Assembly: GCA_963676865.2 (NCBI GenBank)
Contig: CAXXSS010000001.1
Span: forward strand, 1,860,001-1,924,000
Direction: 5' to 3'
From: JAAYUD01 sp963676865
Lineage (GTDB): Bacteria; Bacteroidota; Bacteroidia; Bacteroidales; Bacteroidaceae
DNA length: 64,000 nucleotides
Shown here: positions 43,986 through 52,179 of the stretch, one piece after another
Position numbering within the stretch: the stretch's first letter is position 1
Layout: each line of letters begins with the position of its first letter
Notes under the pieces: model-generated
Told to the model about the DNA's origin: nothing
Database searches by the model: none
The model's input: the letters and a program-made list of their open reading frames with translations, nothing else
Made by a program: the position numbers and the translations under genes

Positions 43986-44178
43986 TTCTACACGGTGCAC
44001 ACACCGCAGATACCGAGTAATGACTTTACCGATTGATATACGAAGCGCACGATCCGCGTTTCATAATACACTAACAGTAAGCAAGATAACACCATTTTGA
44101 GGTCCCATAAACAAGCCGCACCTGTGTATCTCGCTCATAATCAAAAGGGTAATGTGACGGATAGAGTTTAAAACATTT

Positions 44179-46017
44179 TTATTTCTTTTCTCTATCTTTT
44201 CGAATGAATTCAAGTAGTCGGTCTACCGCCTCGTCTTCGGGGATGTTCTTTTCAATACAAACTTTCTGTTTATAAAGACTTACTTTTCCCGGTCCTGCTC
44301 CCACATAGCCGTAGTCGGCGTCGGCCATCTCTCCGGGGCCATTCACTATGCAGCCCATGATGCCTATCTTCAAACCTTTTAGTTCTTTCGTCGCCTCTTT
44401 GATGCGAGCAATGGTCTTTTGTAGATCGAATAGAGTGCGGCCACAGCTGGGACATGAAATGTATTCAGTCTTGCTGGTACGTGTCCGTCCGGCTTGTAAG
44501 ATACCGAATGCGGTAGCATCAATTGTTGTTGCTGGTAATTTACCGTTGTTTATCAGCATAATGCCGTCGCATAGTCCGTCAATGATTAACGCTCCCATGT
44601 CGGCTGCGGATTTTATTTGGAAATTTTCTGCTTCATCTTCCTGATAATGTTGAAAGAAGATCACGGGATTTTGCAATCCTTCGTTCATCATTTTGTGTAC
44701 TAACGCCCGATGTTCTCCCAAGCGATGCGAGTTATTGCTTTGCGATATCACTACTATTTCAGGGTGTATCCTCAAGCAGGCAACAGCTTCTTCGTTGAGC
44801 ATTGAGTAGGGGAGGAATAGGAACTTTAGGTCAGCCTTGCAGGATGCGATAAATGGAAAATGGTTGAAATTGAATGCCGGATATGTATGTTTGGTACCAT
44901 TCCAATTGTCAGCGTCGATAATATAGTCTGTGTCGGGCAACAGCGTTTCGGGAAGTTCGTTGCCTACGTAGATATAGTCGGGCTTGAAAGCATTGTCTAC
45001 TTCGCCTTTGTTATCTTTCAATCTACAAGATAATACTATCGGAACCTTGTCTCCTCCTATGTTGTGCACGGATTTTGTCTGGCGTCGGCTTGGGTTCAGA
45101 TAGTCGAATGAAGCGGCAGTTTCAGCTTCAATGCGAGGATGAAAGGATTGGACAGCAATATAATCTGCCAGTTTTTCGGCAACAGGTATTTCTGCTTCCG
45201 GAACTTCGCTTAAAGACACTCGTATCGTGTCGCCAATACCATCCGCCAATAACGCTCCTATACCGAATGCTGACTTTATACGCCCGTCTTCACCGTCGCC
45301 TGCTTCAGTCACACCGAGGTGCAATGGAAACGTCATGGCTTCTTTTGCCATTGTTTCAACAAGTAGGCGAACCGTCTTTACCATCACTGTTGTGTTGGAC
45401 GATTTGATGGATATCACTACATTCGTAAACTGATAATCTTGGCATATTCGAAGAAATTCCATACACGATTCTACCATTCCTCTGGGAGTATCACCATAGC
45501 GTGACATGATGCGATCCGATAAGGAACCGTGGTTTACTCCTATCCGAATGGCTGTATGATTCTCTTTGCAGATATTCAGAAAAGGGATAAAGCGCTCACG
45601 AATTTTTTGTATCTCGGCGGCATATTCTTCGTCAGTATACTCCAAGTGTTTGAAAGTACGTGCCGCATCTACATAGTTTCCCGGATTGATACGCACTTTT
45701 TCGGCATAAAGTGCCGCTACGTCTGCTACGCGTGGATTGAAATGTACATCGGCTGCCAGCGGTACCATATAGCCGTCTCTTCTCAACCCCGCATTGATGT
45801 TTTTCAGGTTTTCCGCTTCGCGAATACCTTGGGTTGTAAGTCGTACTAATTCTCCTCCCGCATCGGCGATTTTTTTTACTTGGGCAATACTTCCTTCTGT
45901 GTCCAATGTAGAGGTGTTCGTCATCGATTGGATGCGTATAGGATTAGAGCCACCCATTTGAGTGGCTCCAATATTTACAATCGACGATTTTCTTCGAACG
46001 TAGTTAAAGAGATTCAT
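44179..46017 (-). CDS. ispG: 4-hydroxy-3-methylbut-2-enyl diphosphate synthase (long form)
   Basis: Penultimate step of the MEP isoprenoid pathway, an iron-sulfur enzyme. At 612 residues it is the long, plant/Chlamydia/Bacteroidetes type with a domain of about 200 residues inserted between the TIM barrel (start GGSNPIRIQSMTNTSTLDTE, read NPIRIQSMTNTST) and the 4Fe4S domain. The cluster ligands are in YISCPSCGRTLFDLQ and GCIVNGPGEMADADYGYVG (read CPSCGRT, GCIVNGPGE). It overlaps purE by one base and belongs to the rpoN-to-ispG gene run. Confidence 0.95.
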   Translation of the reverse strand: MNLFNYVRRKSSIVNIGATQMGGSNPIRIQSMTNTSTLDTEGSIAQVKKIADAGGELVRLTTQGIREAENLKNINAGLRRDGYMVPLAADVHFNPRVADVAALYAEKVRINPGNYVDAARTFKHLEYTDEEYAAEIQKIRERFIPFLNICKENHTAIRIGVNHGSLSDRIMSRYGDTPRGMVESCMEFLRICQDYQFTNVVISIKSSNTTVMVKTVRLLVETMAKEAMTFPLHLGVTEAGDGEDGRIKSAFGIGALLADGIGDTIRVSLSEVPEAEIPVAEKLADYIAVQSFHPRIEAETAASFDYLNPSRRQTKSVHNIGGDKVPIVLSCRLKDNKGEVDNAFKPDYIYVGNELPETLLPDTDYIIDADNWNGTKHTYPAFNFNHFPFIASCKADLKFLFLPYSMLNEEAVACLRIHPEIVVISQSNNSHRLGEHRALVHKMMNEGLQNPVIFFQHYQEDEAENFQIKSAADMGALIIDGLCDGIMLINNGKLPATTIDATAFGILQAGRTRTSKTEYISCPSCGRTLFDLQKTIARIKEATKELKGLKIGIMGCIVNGPGEMADADYGYVGAGPGKVSLYKQKVCIEKNIPEDEAVDRLLEFIRKDREKK

Positions 46018-46523
46018 TAATTCGTTTTATAATCGTATATTACCTCTTTCAATTGTTCATTAGCCTTCACGATTTTCTGTTTCAGACCTTCTTTATAAGC
46101 GGCGAAACGTTTTTCGAGTTCTTTGTCGGCTACCGAAAGAATTTGAACAGCCAAGATGGCAGCATTGAGTGCACCGTTTATGCCTACAGTAGCTACTGGT
46201 ATGCCCGGAGGCATTTGAACAATAGCCAAAAGGGCATCCATACCTTCAATAGATGACTTGATAGGGACACCGATTACCGGTATCAAGGTAGATGCGGCGA
46301 TTACTCCCGGTAAATGGGCAGCCATCCCTGCTGCGGCAATAATAACCTGTAATCCTCTTTTTTGAGCTGATTCGGAAAATTCTCTAACAGCCTCGGGGGT
46401 GCGATGAGCAGAGAGTGCATTCATTTCAAAAGGCACCTCCATGTCGTTGAGAAATGCGGCAGCTTTCTCCATGATAGGGAGATCGGATGTGCTACCTACA
46501 ATAATACTAACAACTGGTTTCAT
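46017..46523 (-). CDS. purE: N5-carboxyaminoimidazole ribonucleotide mutase
   Basis: A purine biosynthesis enzyme, class I PurE of 168 residues. The N-terminal VGSTSDLPIMEKAAAFL loop binds the phosphate, SAHRTPEAV carries the catalytic His, and AAGMAAHLPGVIAA and IQMPPGIPVATVGING are standard. Its last base is the first base of ispG's start codon, so the two are coupled. No purK lies next to it. Confidence 0.95.
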   Translation of the reverse strand: MKPVVSIIVGSTSDLPIMEKAAAFLNDMEVPFEMNALSAHRTPEAVREFSESAQKRGLQVIIAAAGMAAHLPGVIAASTLIPVIGVPIKSSIEGMDALLAIVQMPPGIPVATVGINGALNAAILAVQILSVADKELEKRFAAYKEGLKQKIVKANEQLKEVIYDYKTN

Positions 46524-46546
46524 TTTCTTTCTGATTATATTCTAAA

Positions 46547-46921
46547 TTACAATAAAGCTTTGTATGCTTCGGCATCAAGCAGTGCATCAAAATCACAGTC
46601 AGCAGCTGGTTTGATTTTTACCAACCAACCTTCTCCGTAAGGATCTTGGTTGACAAGTGCCGGATTTTCTTCCAAAGCTTCGTTTACTTCGAGTACTTCG
46701 CCGGAAATAGGGCAGAAGATATCGGATATTGTTTTTACAACTTCGATGGTACCTATCGTATCACCGGCATTCAATGTTTCACCTACTGTTGGTATATCAA
46801 CAAAAACGATGTCACCCAATTGTTCTTGGGCGTAGTCGGTGATACCTACATAAACAACGTCACTTTCTACACGAACCCATTCGTGTTCGTTGGTGTACTT
46901 TAAATTTGCTGGAATGTTCAT
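46547..46921 (-). CDS. gcvH: Glycine cleavage system H protein
   Basis: The lipoyl carrier that shuttles the aminomethyl group among GcvP, GcvT and GcvL. The 124-residue protein has YTNEHEWVRVESDVVYVGIT at the N-terminus (read NEHEWVRVESD) and the lipoyl-lysine motif GTIEVVKTISD (Lys near residue 63). I start at ATG 46921 (MNIPANLKYTNEHEW); the frame runs 34 codons further, with unrelated sequence. GcvT and GcvP are not in the window. The gene lies between purE and the PAP2 gene. Confidence 0.94.
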   Translation of the reverse strand: MNIPANLKYTNEHEWVRVESDVVYVGITDYAQEQLGDIVFVDIPTVGETLNAGDTIGTIEVVKTISDIFCPISGEVLEVNEALEENPALVNQDPYGEGWLVKIKPAADCDFDALLDAEAYKALL

Positions 46922-46958
46922 AACTGAAAAATTTAAAAAATTAAGGTTTATATTATTA

Positions 46959-47675
46959 TTAAAATAAGAAAACTCTGAATAGTATATTACTGATGGGATG
47001 CAGGATGAGTAGCGAACAAACAAATCCGACTATGAATCCGCTTATCACTTCGCCCAACGTGTGATGTCCCAATAGAATGCGTGCCGACCCAAGCGAGCCT
47101 GATATAAATATAGACAGGCAGAGCCACCATATAGGGTTGTAGCCAAATAGGGCACTGAACGATATCAGACCTCCTACAATACCGCCACATCCCGCCATAT
47201 GCTCACTCAATTTCCATTTTAAGTTTGCTATGACGCATACGATTGATATCATAAGGGCTGTTAGTATTATTCCGGTCATGTACCAAGGTATGCTCATTTT
47301 GCGCATCATCAGCAGACAGCACACATACGATAAAATGGTCAGGATGAATGGAACATAGCGCTTTTTGCGTTCGTTAAGCTCCACTAATTTAAAGCCGTTC
47401 ACTTTCCTGAATATATAAATGGTCAGTGTCGGAATGAGAATTGTGAAACAATAAACGATTCCCGTAACGATTAGTTTGTATCCCAATGGCAACATATGGA
47501 GATAAGAGAATAGGAATAAAATGATGAATGCCAGCATTGGGATAAAGAACGGCGTGAATATGAACGAGAGGATTCTCGCTATATTAATCAGCGTTCTGTC
47601 GGCTGCAATGCGTTCTTCTTTTATTTTGTCAGTCATCTTGTTGATAACAATGTTTAGCGTTATTTCATTTTTCAT
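46959..47675 (-). CDS. PAP2-superfamily membrane phosphatase-like protein
   Basis: A 238-residue integral membrane protein with about six helices. PAP2-like motifs are KLSEHMAGCGG (155-165, in place of the usual PSGH) and SARILLGHHTLGEVISG (197-213; SR-x5-H-x3-D-like, with Glu instead of Asp). The first KxxxxxxRP motif is not obvious. Lipid-phosphate phosphatase function is thus possible but reduced or altered activity cannot be excluded. It overlaps rpoN by 4 bp (ATGA), so it is translationally coupled. Confidence 0.8.
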   Translation of the reverse strand: MKNEITLNIVINKMTDKIKEERIAADRTLINIARILSFIFTPFFIPMLAFIILFLFSYLHMLPLGYKLIVTGIVYCFTILIPTLTIYIFRKVNGFKLVELNERKKRYVPFILTILSYVCCLLMMRKMSIPWYMTGIILTALMISIVCVIANLKWKLSEHMAGCGGIVGGLISFSALFGYNPIWWLCLSIFISGSLGSARILLGHHTLGEVISGFIVGFVCSLLILHPISNILFRVFLF

Positions 47676-49159
47676 TTTCTCAATCTGGCTACTGGAATAT
47701 TAAGCTGCTGTCTATATTTTGCTACGGTACGCCTGGCTACCGGATAACCTTTTTCTTTCAATATGGCTGCCAATTCATCGTCGGTCAGCGGATTCTTTTT
47801 ATCCTCATTGTCCACACATTCTTTTAAAGCATTACGTATGGCACGTGTCGATAGTTCTTCGCCGTCCTCGGTAGTATAACTGTCGCTGAAGAACATCTTC
47901 AGCGAGAATATCCCGAAGTTGGTCTGTACGTATTTACTGTTGCTCACTCTCGATATGGTCGATATGTCGAGATTTGTCATCTCTGCCACATCTTTCAGTA
48001 TCATGGGGCGCAGCAACGATTCGTCACCTTCTATAAAAAACGGCCGCTGTAGATCTATAATGGCTTGCATCGTTGTTACCAAAGTATTCTTGCGTTGCTT
48101 TACAGCTTCTATGAAGCCTTGGGCGGCATCTATCTTTTGCTTCAGAAAGGTGTAAGTCTCTTTGGCCTCTTTGCTTTGGTTCGCCTTGTTCTTGGTATGC
48201 TCTTCCATCATATCGCGAAATTCTCTGTTCAGATGGAGTTGCGGCGTATTGCGGCTGTTCAGGCTCAAATTGATGTTGCCATCCTCTTCGGTCTCTACAA
48301 TGAAGTCGGGTACTATTTGTTGATAGTTTCTTCCCAAGGCTTCTCCTAGCGAAGCTCCAGGACGTGGATTCAACTTCTTTATTTCTTCTATTGCTGCCGA
48401 GAACGTCTCTTCATCCAGATTGAGGCGTTGTTTGATCTTGTCCCAATGTTTGCGAGTGAAGTCCTCGTAGCACTTGTTCAACATCGTCAGCTCTATTTGT
48501 TTTAGTGCACTGTTTTCTTTGCGTTTTACTTGTATCTGCAGGCACTCTTGCAAGCTTCTTGCCCCAATACCCGCAGGGTCGAAGTCTTGTATTATTTCCA
48601 GAATTTTTTCCAGCTCCTTACTATCCGTCTCTATTCCCATATAGATGGCTAGTTCGTCACAAAGATTGTTTAGCCCCTTGCGTAGCAGTCCGTCGTCATC
48701 AAGCGAACCTATAAGATAGTCTGCCAGTTCGCGCTCTTTATCACTTAGCTCGCGTTCGTTGAGCTGTTCTTTCAGCGTTTCGTAGAAAGATGTTGCGTCC
48801 GAGAATGGAATTTCTTCAGCTATTTGATCCTTTGTGGGGCGTGGCTGTTGTAGCTTGTAGTCCGGTACATCATCATCACTGAGGTAGTCGTCTCGTGAGT
48901 TGTAGTCGGAGGCACCGCTATCTTCATCTAAGGTCATGTTGCTGCCGAATTCATCCTCTTCCATGTTTTCGTCGTTGCCGGGTGTATCTTCATCCTTCCC
49001 TTCTTCGAGAGCCGGATTTTCAAGCACTTCGGAGCGTACCCTGTCTTCCAATTCGACAGTGGGAAGCTCAAGCAACTTTACGACCAGTACCTGTTGAGGT
49101 GACAACGTCTGTACTTGTTGCTGCGATTGCGACTGAACTTGTTTGAAACTCTCTGACAT
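47672..49159 (-). CDS. rpoN: RNA polymerase sigma-54 factor
   Basis: The alternative sigma factor that needs enhancer-binding ATPases and recognises GG/GC -24/-12 promoters. The 495-residue protein shows the Gln-rich region I (VQTLSPQQVLVVKLLELP), an acidic region II, the core-binding domain, the HTH (DISTISRVSNSKYVQTNFG) and the RpoN box ARRTVAKYRQQL near the C-terminus. The ATG at 49159 starts the conserved region I; the 20 upstream codons include the promoter. First gene of the rpoN-PAP2-gcvH-purE-ispG run. No bEBP is in the window. Confidence 0.95.
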   Translation of the reverse strand: MSESFKQVQSQSQQQVQTLSPQQVLVVKLLELPTVELEDRVRSEVLENPALEEGKDEDTPGNDENMEEDEFGSNMTLDEDSGASDYNSRDDYLSDDDVPDYKLQQPRPTKDQIAEEIPFSDATSFYETLKEQLNERELSDKERELADYLIGSLDDDGLLRKGLNNLCDELAIYMGIETDSKELEKILEIIQDFDPAGIGARSLQECLQIQVKRKENSALKQIELTMLNKCYEDFTRKHWDKIKQRLNLDEETFSAAIEEIKKLNPRPGASLGEALGRNYQQIVPDFIVETEEDGNINLSLNSRNTPQLHLNREFRDMMEEHTKNKANQSKEAKETYTFLKQKIDAAQGFIEAVKQRKNTLVTTMQAIIDLQRPFFIEGDESLLRPMILKDVAEMTNLDISTISRVSNSKYVQTNFGIFSLKMFFSDSYTTEDGEELSTRAIRNALKECVDNEDKKNPLTDDELAAILKEKGYPVARRTVAKYRQQLNIPVARLRK

Positions 49160-49186
49160 AATAACAAAACGATAATTATGATGCTG

Positions 49187-49194
49187 CAAAATTA
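49187..49194 (-). promoter_or_regulatory. -7 box for the rpoN operon
   Basis: Minus-strand TAATTTTG, a perfect -7 box, 28 bp upstream of the rpoN start; no clear -33 match. Confidence 0.5.
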
Positions 49195-49330
49195 GTGAAA
49201 TGTTTCCAATCTGGCTCATATTATTCTATTAATATTTATTCTTTCCTTTTGCTATTTTTATGTTTCTGCTCCTTTAGTCGTCAAAGAGCACGTGCTTTGA
49301 CAATTAACAGATATTTTTTGGGATTTATTC

Positions 49331-49361
49331 TTTGTATTGCGCTTCGCTTACACTATCTTTA
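49331..49361 (+). promoter_or_regulatory. Promoter of pepP
   Basis: TTTGTA, 17 nt, then TATCTTTA (one mismatch from TAnnTTTG), 29 bp before the start codon. Confidence 0.6.
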
Positions 49362-49389
49362 CCGCAAATTATATTAAAATACTATCATT

Positions 49390-50763
49390 ATGTTCAAGAA
49401 AGAAACGTATATCCAACGCCGGAAGCTCTTGAAAGAAGAACTCAAATCGGGCGTCTTGCTATTTTTAGGAAATGACGAATGTGGTCTGAACTATGAAGAC
49501 AATACTTTCCGCTACCGTCAAGATTCAACCTTTTTATACTTTTTCGGATTATCTTTCGCGGGCTTGTCGGCTGTTATCGACATCGACGAAGATAAAGAGA
49601 TCGTTTTTGGTGACGAACTGACTATCGACGACATTGTTTGGATGGGCAATCAGCCTACCCTACACGAAAAAGCCGATATGATAGGTATTCGAGATACACG
49701 TCCTTCGGCAAATATTGTTAACTATCTTCATCAGGCTGTTTGCAAAGGGCAGGTTATTCATTATCTGCCTCCATATCGCCCTGAACACAAACTCAAACTC
49801 ATGGATTGGCTGGGTGTGCTTCCCGTTCACCAACAAGGTTCAGTATCTTTTATCAAGGCTATTGTCAAACAACGCAATTATAAGTCGGCCGAAGAAGTAG
49901 CCGAAATAGAAAAAGCTTGTAACGTTACTGCCGATATGCACCTCGCAGCTATGAAGATGTTGCGTCCTAGTATGCACGAGTTCGATGTGGTTGCCGAGAT
50001 GGAAGCAGTGGCACGCCGTGCCAATTATGAATTCTCTTTTGCAACTATCGCTACTGTTCATGGCGAAACGTTGCACAATCATACTCACGAACATCTCGTG
50101 CGCGAAGGAGATTTGTTCTTGATTGACGCCGGTGCCGAAACTGAGATGGGCTATGCCGGTGATATGTCGTCTACTATCTGTGCCGGTAAGAAGTTTACCG
50201 AACGTCAGAAACAGATTATCAGTATTCAAAATGCGATGTACGACGAGGCCGTGAAGGTTCTTAAACCCGGCGTGCCTTATCGCGATGTTCACGATTTGAG
50301 TGCACGTGTCATGATAGAAGGCATGAAAGAAATCGGATTAATGAAAGGCAATACTGATGACTGCCTTGAGAGCGGCGCTTTTGCTTTGTTCTATGTGCAT
50401 GGACTAGGTCACATGATGGGACTCGATGTACACGACATGGAGAATTTAGGTGAGGTTTGGGTCGGATACAATGGACAGCCCAAGAGTACGCAATTCGGGC
50501 GCAAATCACTTCGTCTTGCTATTCCTCTTCAACCGGGCTTTGTGCATACGGTTGAGCCGGGAATTTATTTCATACCTCAACTCATTGATCAGTGGCGTGC
50601 TGAGAAGAAATTTACTGATTTTATTAATTACGACTTGGCAGAGACATACAAAGACTTTGGTGGCGTACGCAACGAGTCCGATTATCTGATTACTGAAACA
50701 GGTTCTAAACGCTTAGGCAAGGTTGTTCCAAAAGAACCCGAAGCTATTGAAGCTCTTCGATAG
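49390..50763 (+). CDS. pepP: Xaa-Pro aminopeptidase (aminopeptidase P)
   Basis: A metallopeptidase (M24B) that removes N-terminal residues followed by proline. The 457-residue protein has an N-terminal creatinase-like domain (about 1-170) and a pita-bread catalytic domain. The metal ligands are in FLIDAGAE (Asp), YAGDMSSTI (Asp), YVHGLGHMMGLDVHD (His), TVEPGIYF (Glu) and GGVRNESDYLIT (Glu). No signal peptide, so cytoplasmic. Likely co-transcribed with the Nudix gene 31 nt downstream. Confidence 0.94.
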   Translation: MFKKETYIQRRKLLKEELKSGVLLFLGNDECGLNYEDNTFRYRQDSTFLYFFGLSFAGLSAVIDIDEDKEIVFGDELTIDDIVWMGNQPTLHEKADMIGIRDTRPSANIVNYLHQAVCKGQVIHYLPPYRPEHKLKLMDWLGVLPVHQQGSVSFIKAIVKQRNYKSAEEVAEIEKACNVTADMHLAAMKMLRPSMHEFDVVAEMEAVARRANYEFSFATIATVHGETLHNHTHEHLVREGDLFLIDAGAETEMGYAGDMSSTICAGKKFTERQKQIISIQNAMYDEAVKVLKPGVPYRDVHDLSARVMIEGMKEIGLMKGNTDDCLESGAFALFYVHGLGHMMGLDVHDMENLGEVWVGYNGQPKSTQFGRKSLRLAIPLQPGFVHTVEPGIYFIPQLIDQWRAEKKFTDFINYDLAETYKDFGGVRNESDYLITETGSKRLGKVVPKEPEAIEALR

Positions 50764-50794
50764 CCTACAGCTGCGAATGATAGAAAAATAAAGA

Positions 50795-51331
50795 ATGACA
50801 GAACATCCATTATCTCAATTTAGCTATTGCCCAAAGTGTGGTTCGGCGCGTTTTGTAGAACGCAACGCTAAGGCGAAACAATGCCTCGATTGTGATTTCG
50901 TTTACTACTTTAATCCTTCGTCGGCAACGGTTGCACTGATCGTCAACAAACAGGGCGAACTATTGGTGTGCCGTCGTGCCAAAGAACCCCAAAAAGGTAC
51001 ACTCGACCTACCGGGAGGTTTTGTGGATTGCGACGAGACCGGCGAAGAAGGCGTAGCTCGCGAAGTAATGGAAGAAACCGGATTGAAGGTAGTGAAAACA
51101 GCTTTTTTGTTTTCACTACCCAATCTGTATCTCTATTCCGGATTTCTAGTTCATACTCTCGACATGTTTTATCGTTGTACTGTAGTCGATACAAATCATA
51201 TCGCTGCTCACGACGATGTTGCTGCCGCCTTCTTTATCCCCCTTAAAGATCTCAATCCGCAAGATTTCGGATTAGCTTCCATACGCCGTGGGTTACAGAA
51301 AATCATTGACGAACGAATCATTGTTGAATGA
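50795..51331 (+). CDS. Nudix hydrolase with N-terminal zinc ribbon
   Basis: The 178-residue protein joins a four-cysteine zinc ribbon (YCPKCGSARF...QCLDCDF, residues 9-36) and a Nudix domain. The Nudix box GGFVDCDETGEEGVAREVMEETGL lies at about residues 72-95, with all catalytic Glu of REVMEETG in place. This layout occurs in NADH pyrophosphatase-like (NudC) proteins, although NudC's SQPWPFPxS motif is not seen, so the substrate remains open. Its 3' end is 2 bp from a convergent methyltransferase gene. Confidence 0.88.
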   Translation: MTEHPLSQFSYCPKCGSARFVERNAKAKQCLDCDFVYYFNPSSATVALIVNKQGELLVCRRAKEPQKGTLDLPGGFVDCDETGEEGVAREVMEETGLKVVKTAFLFSLPNLYLYSGFLVHTLDMFYRCTVVDTNHIAAHDDVAAAFFIPLKDLNPQDFGLASIRRGLQKIIDERIIVE

Positions 51332-51333
51332 TT

Positions 51334-52116
51334 TTAAGTGTTTTCTTGCTGCAAAAGATAAAAACAACTTGTGCAGAAGAAATCTCTTATATACGGCGAA
51401 CGAGCAATAAGGCTATATAATTTTAGGGGCTTAAGGCCGAATTTCGTTTCGTAATTAGGGTTTATGAAATAGAATTGTTGATTGATAATCTTGTATCCTG
51501 CTTGTTTCGTTTGTTTTATAAATGGTTGAATAGAACATCTTGAGCTTCTAATAGCGAGCAATTCTTTTATGACATTTTCTTTTTCATTAAACAATTTCAA
51601 AACCAATTTGTATATTGGAATTGGAAGTAAGTGTATAAAAGGCAAATGTGAGATGATTTTTCCTTTCGCTATTTGTTGGTGCCCTCCGAAAGGCATTCTC
51701 CATGCAGGAAAAGCGATGAATATTACCCCATCGGGTGTAAGATGATTCTTTAGTTGTAGAAGGAAAGACAATTTATCGTTGATATGCTCTATCACATCAT
51801 GTACGATTATCAATGGATAAGAATGTTCATGTCCTTCCATTTCTAAAATGTTTATGTTTATGAAAGAACCTTCTTCCTTTTGTTCTTTAAAAAAGATCTC
51901 TGCTTGTTCAATGCGAGTTCTTGCCAGGTCTATTCCTGTTACTTTACAGCCTGCTTGTGCAAACGGTAATAGGTTTCCACCTTCTCCGCATCCTACTTCT
52001 AGTACTTTTTCCGGCTTTTCTTGTATGTGCTTTTTAAAATATGGTATGTAATACTTCTTTGTTGTGTATGCCTGCTCGTTGAAGTAGCATGTACGGTTTG
52101 TATGTCTTTTTTGCAT
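51334..52116 (-). CDS. Class I SAM-dependent methyltransferase
   Basis: A 260-residue methyltransferase of the Methyltransf_11/23 type. Motif I is VLEVGCGEGGNLLPFAQAG (about 38-56), the acidic loop is VTGIDLARTRIEQ, and VHDVIEHINDKL is motif post-II, as in ubiquinone/surface-glycan methyltransferases. The C-terminal half (MPFGGHQQIAKGKIISHLP, read PFGGHQQIA) is A+T-rich and lacks known motifs. It stands alone between convergent and divergent neighbours. Substrate unknown; a role in surface polysaccharide modification is a guess. Confidence 0.85.
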   Translation of the reverse strand: MQKRHTNRTCYFNEQAYTTKKYYIPYFKKHIQEKPEKVLEVGCGEGGNLLPFAQAGCKVTGIDLARTRIEQAEIFFKEQKEEGSFININILEMEGHEHSYPLIIVHDVIEHINDKLSFLLQLKNHLTPDGVIFIAFPAWRMPFGGHQQIAKGKIISHLPFIHLLPIPIYKLVLKLFNEKENVIKELLAIRSSRCSIQPFIKQTKQAGYKIINQQFYFINPNYETKFGLKPLKLYSLIARSPYIRDFFCTSCFYLLQQENT

Positions 52117-52179
52117 AAGAGTTAAGCTTTTATTTCTAAGATATACGTTTAACTCTATGACTGCATGATTGAACGTCTT

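Larger units (their letters stand above)
43628..44178. other. Gene-free interval B
   Basis: 551 bp between the pckA terminator and the ispG stop codon. 43641-43985 is an inverted copy of the repeat in interval A and contains a palindromic 22-bp array. The rest (43986-44178) shows nothing recognisable; the 61-codon frame at 43915-44100 runs through the repeat and has no family features. Confidence 0.7.

Noticed and set aside
43915..44100. 61-codon frame in interval B
   Set aside because: It overlaps the non-coding repeat, and the corresponding part of copy A does not keep the frame.
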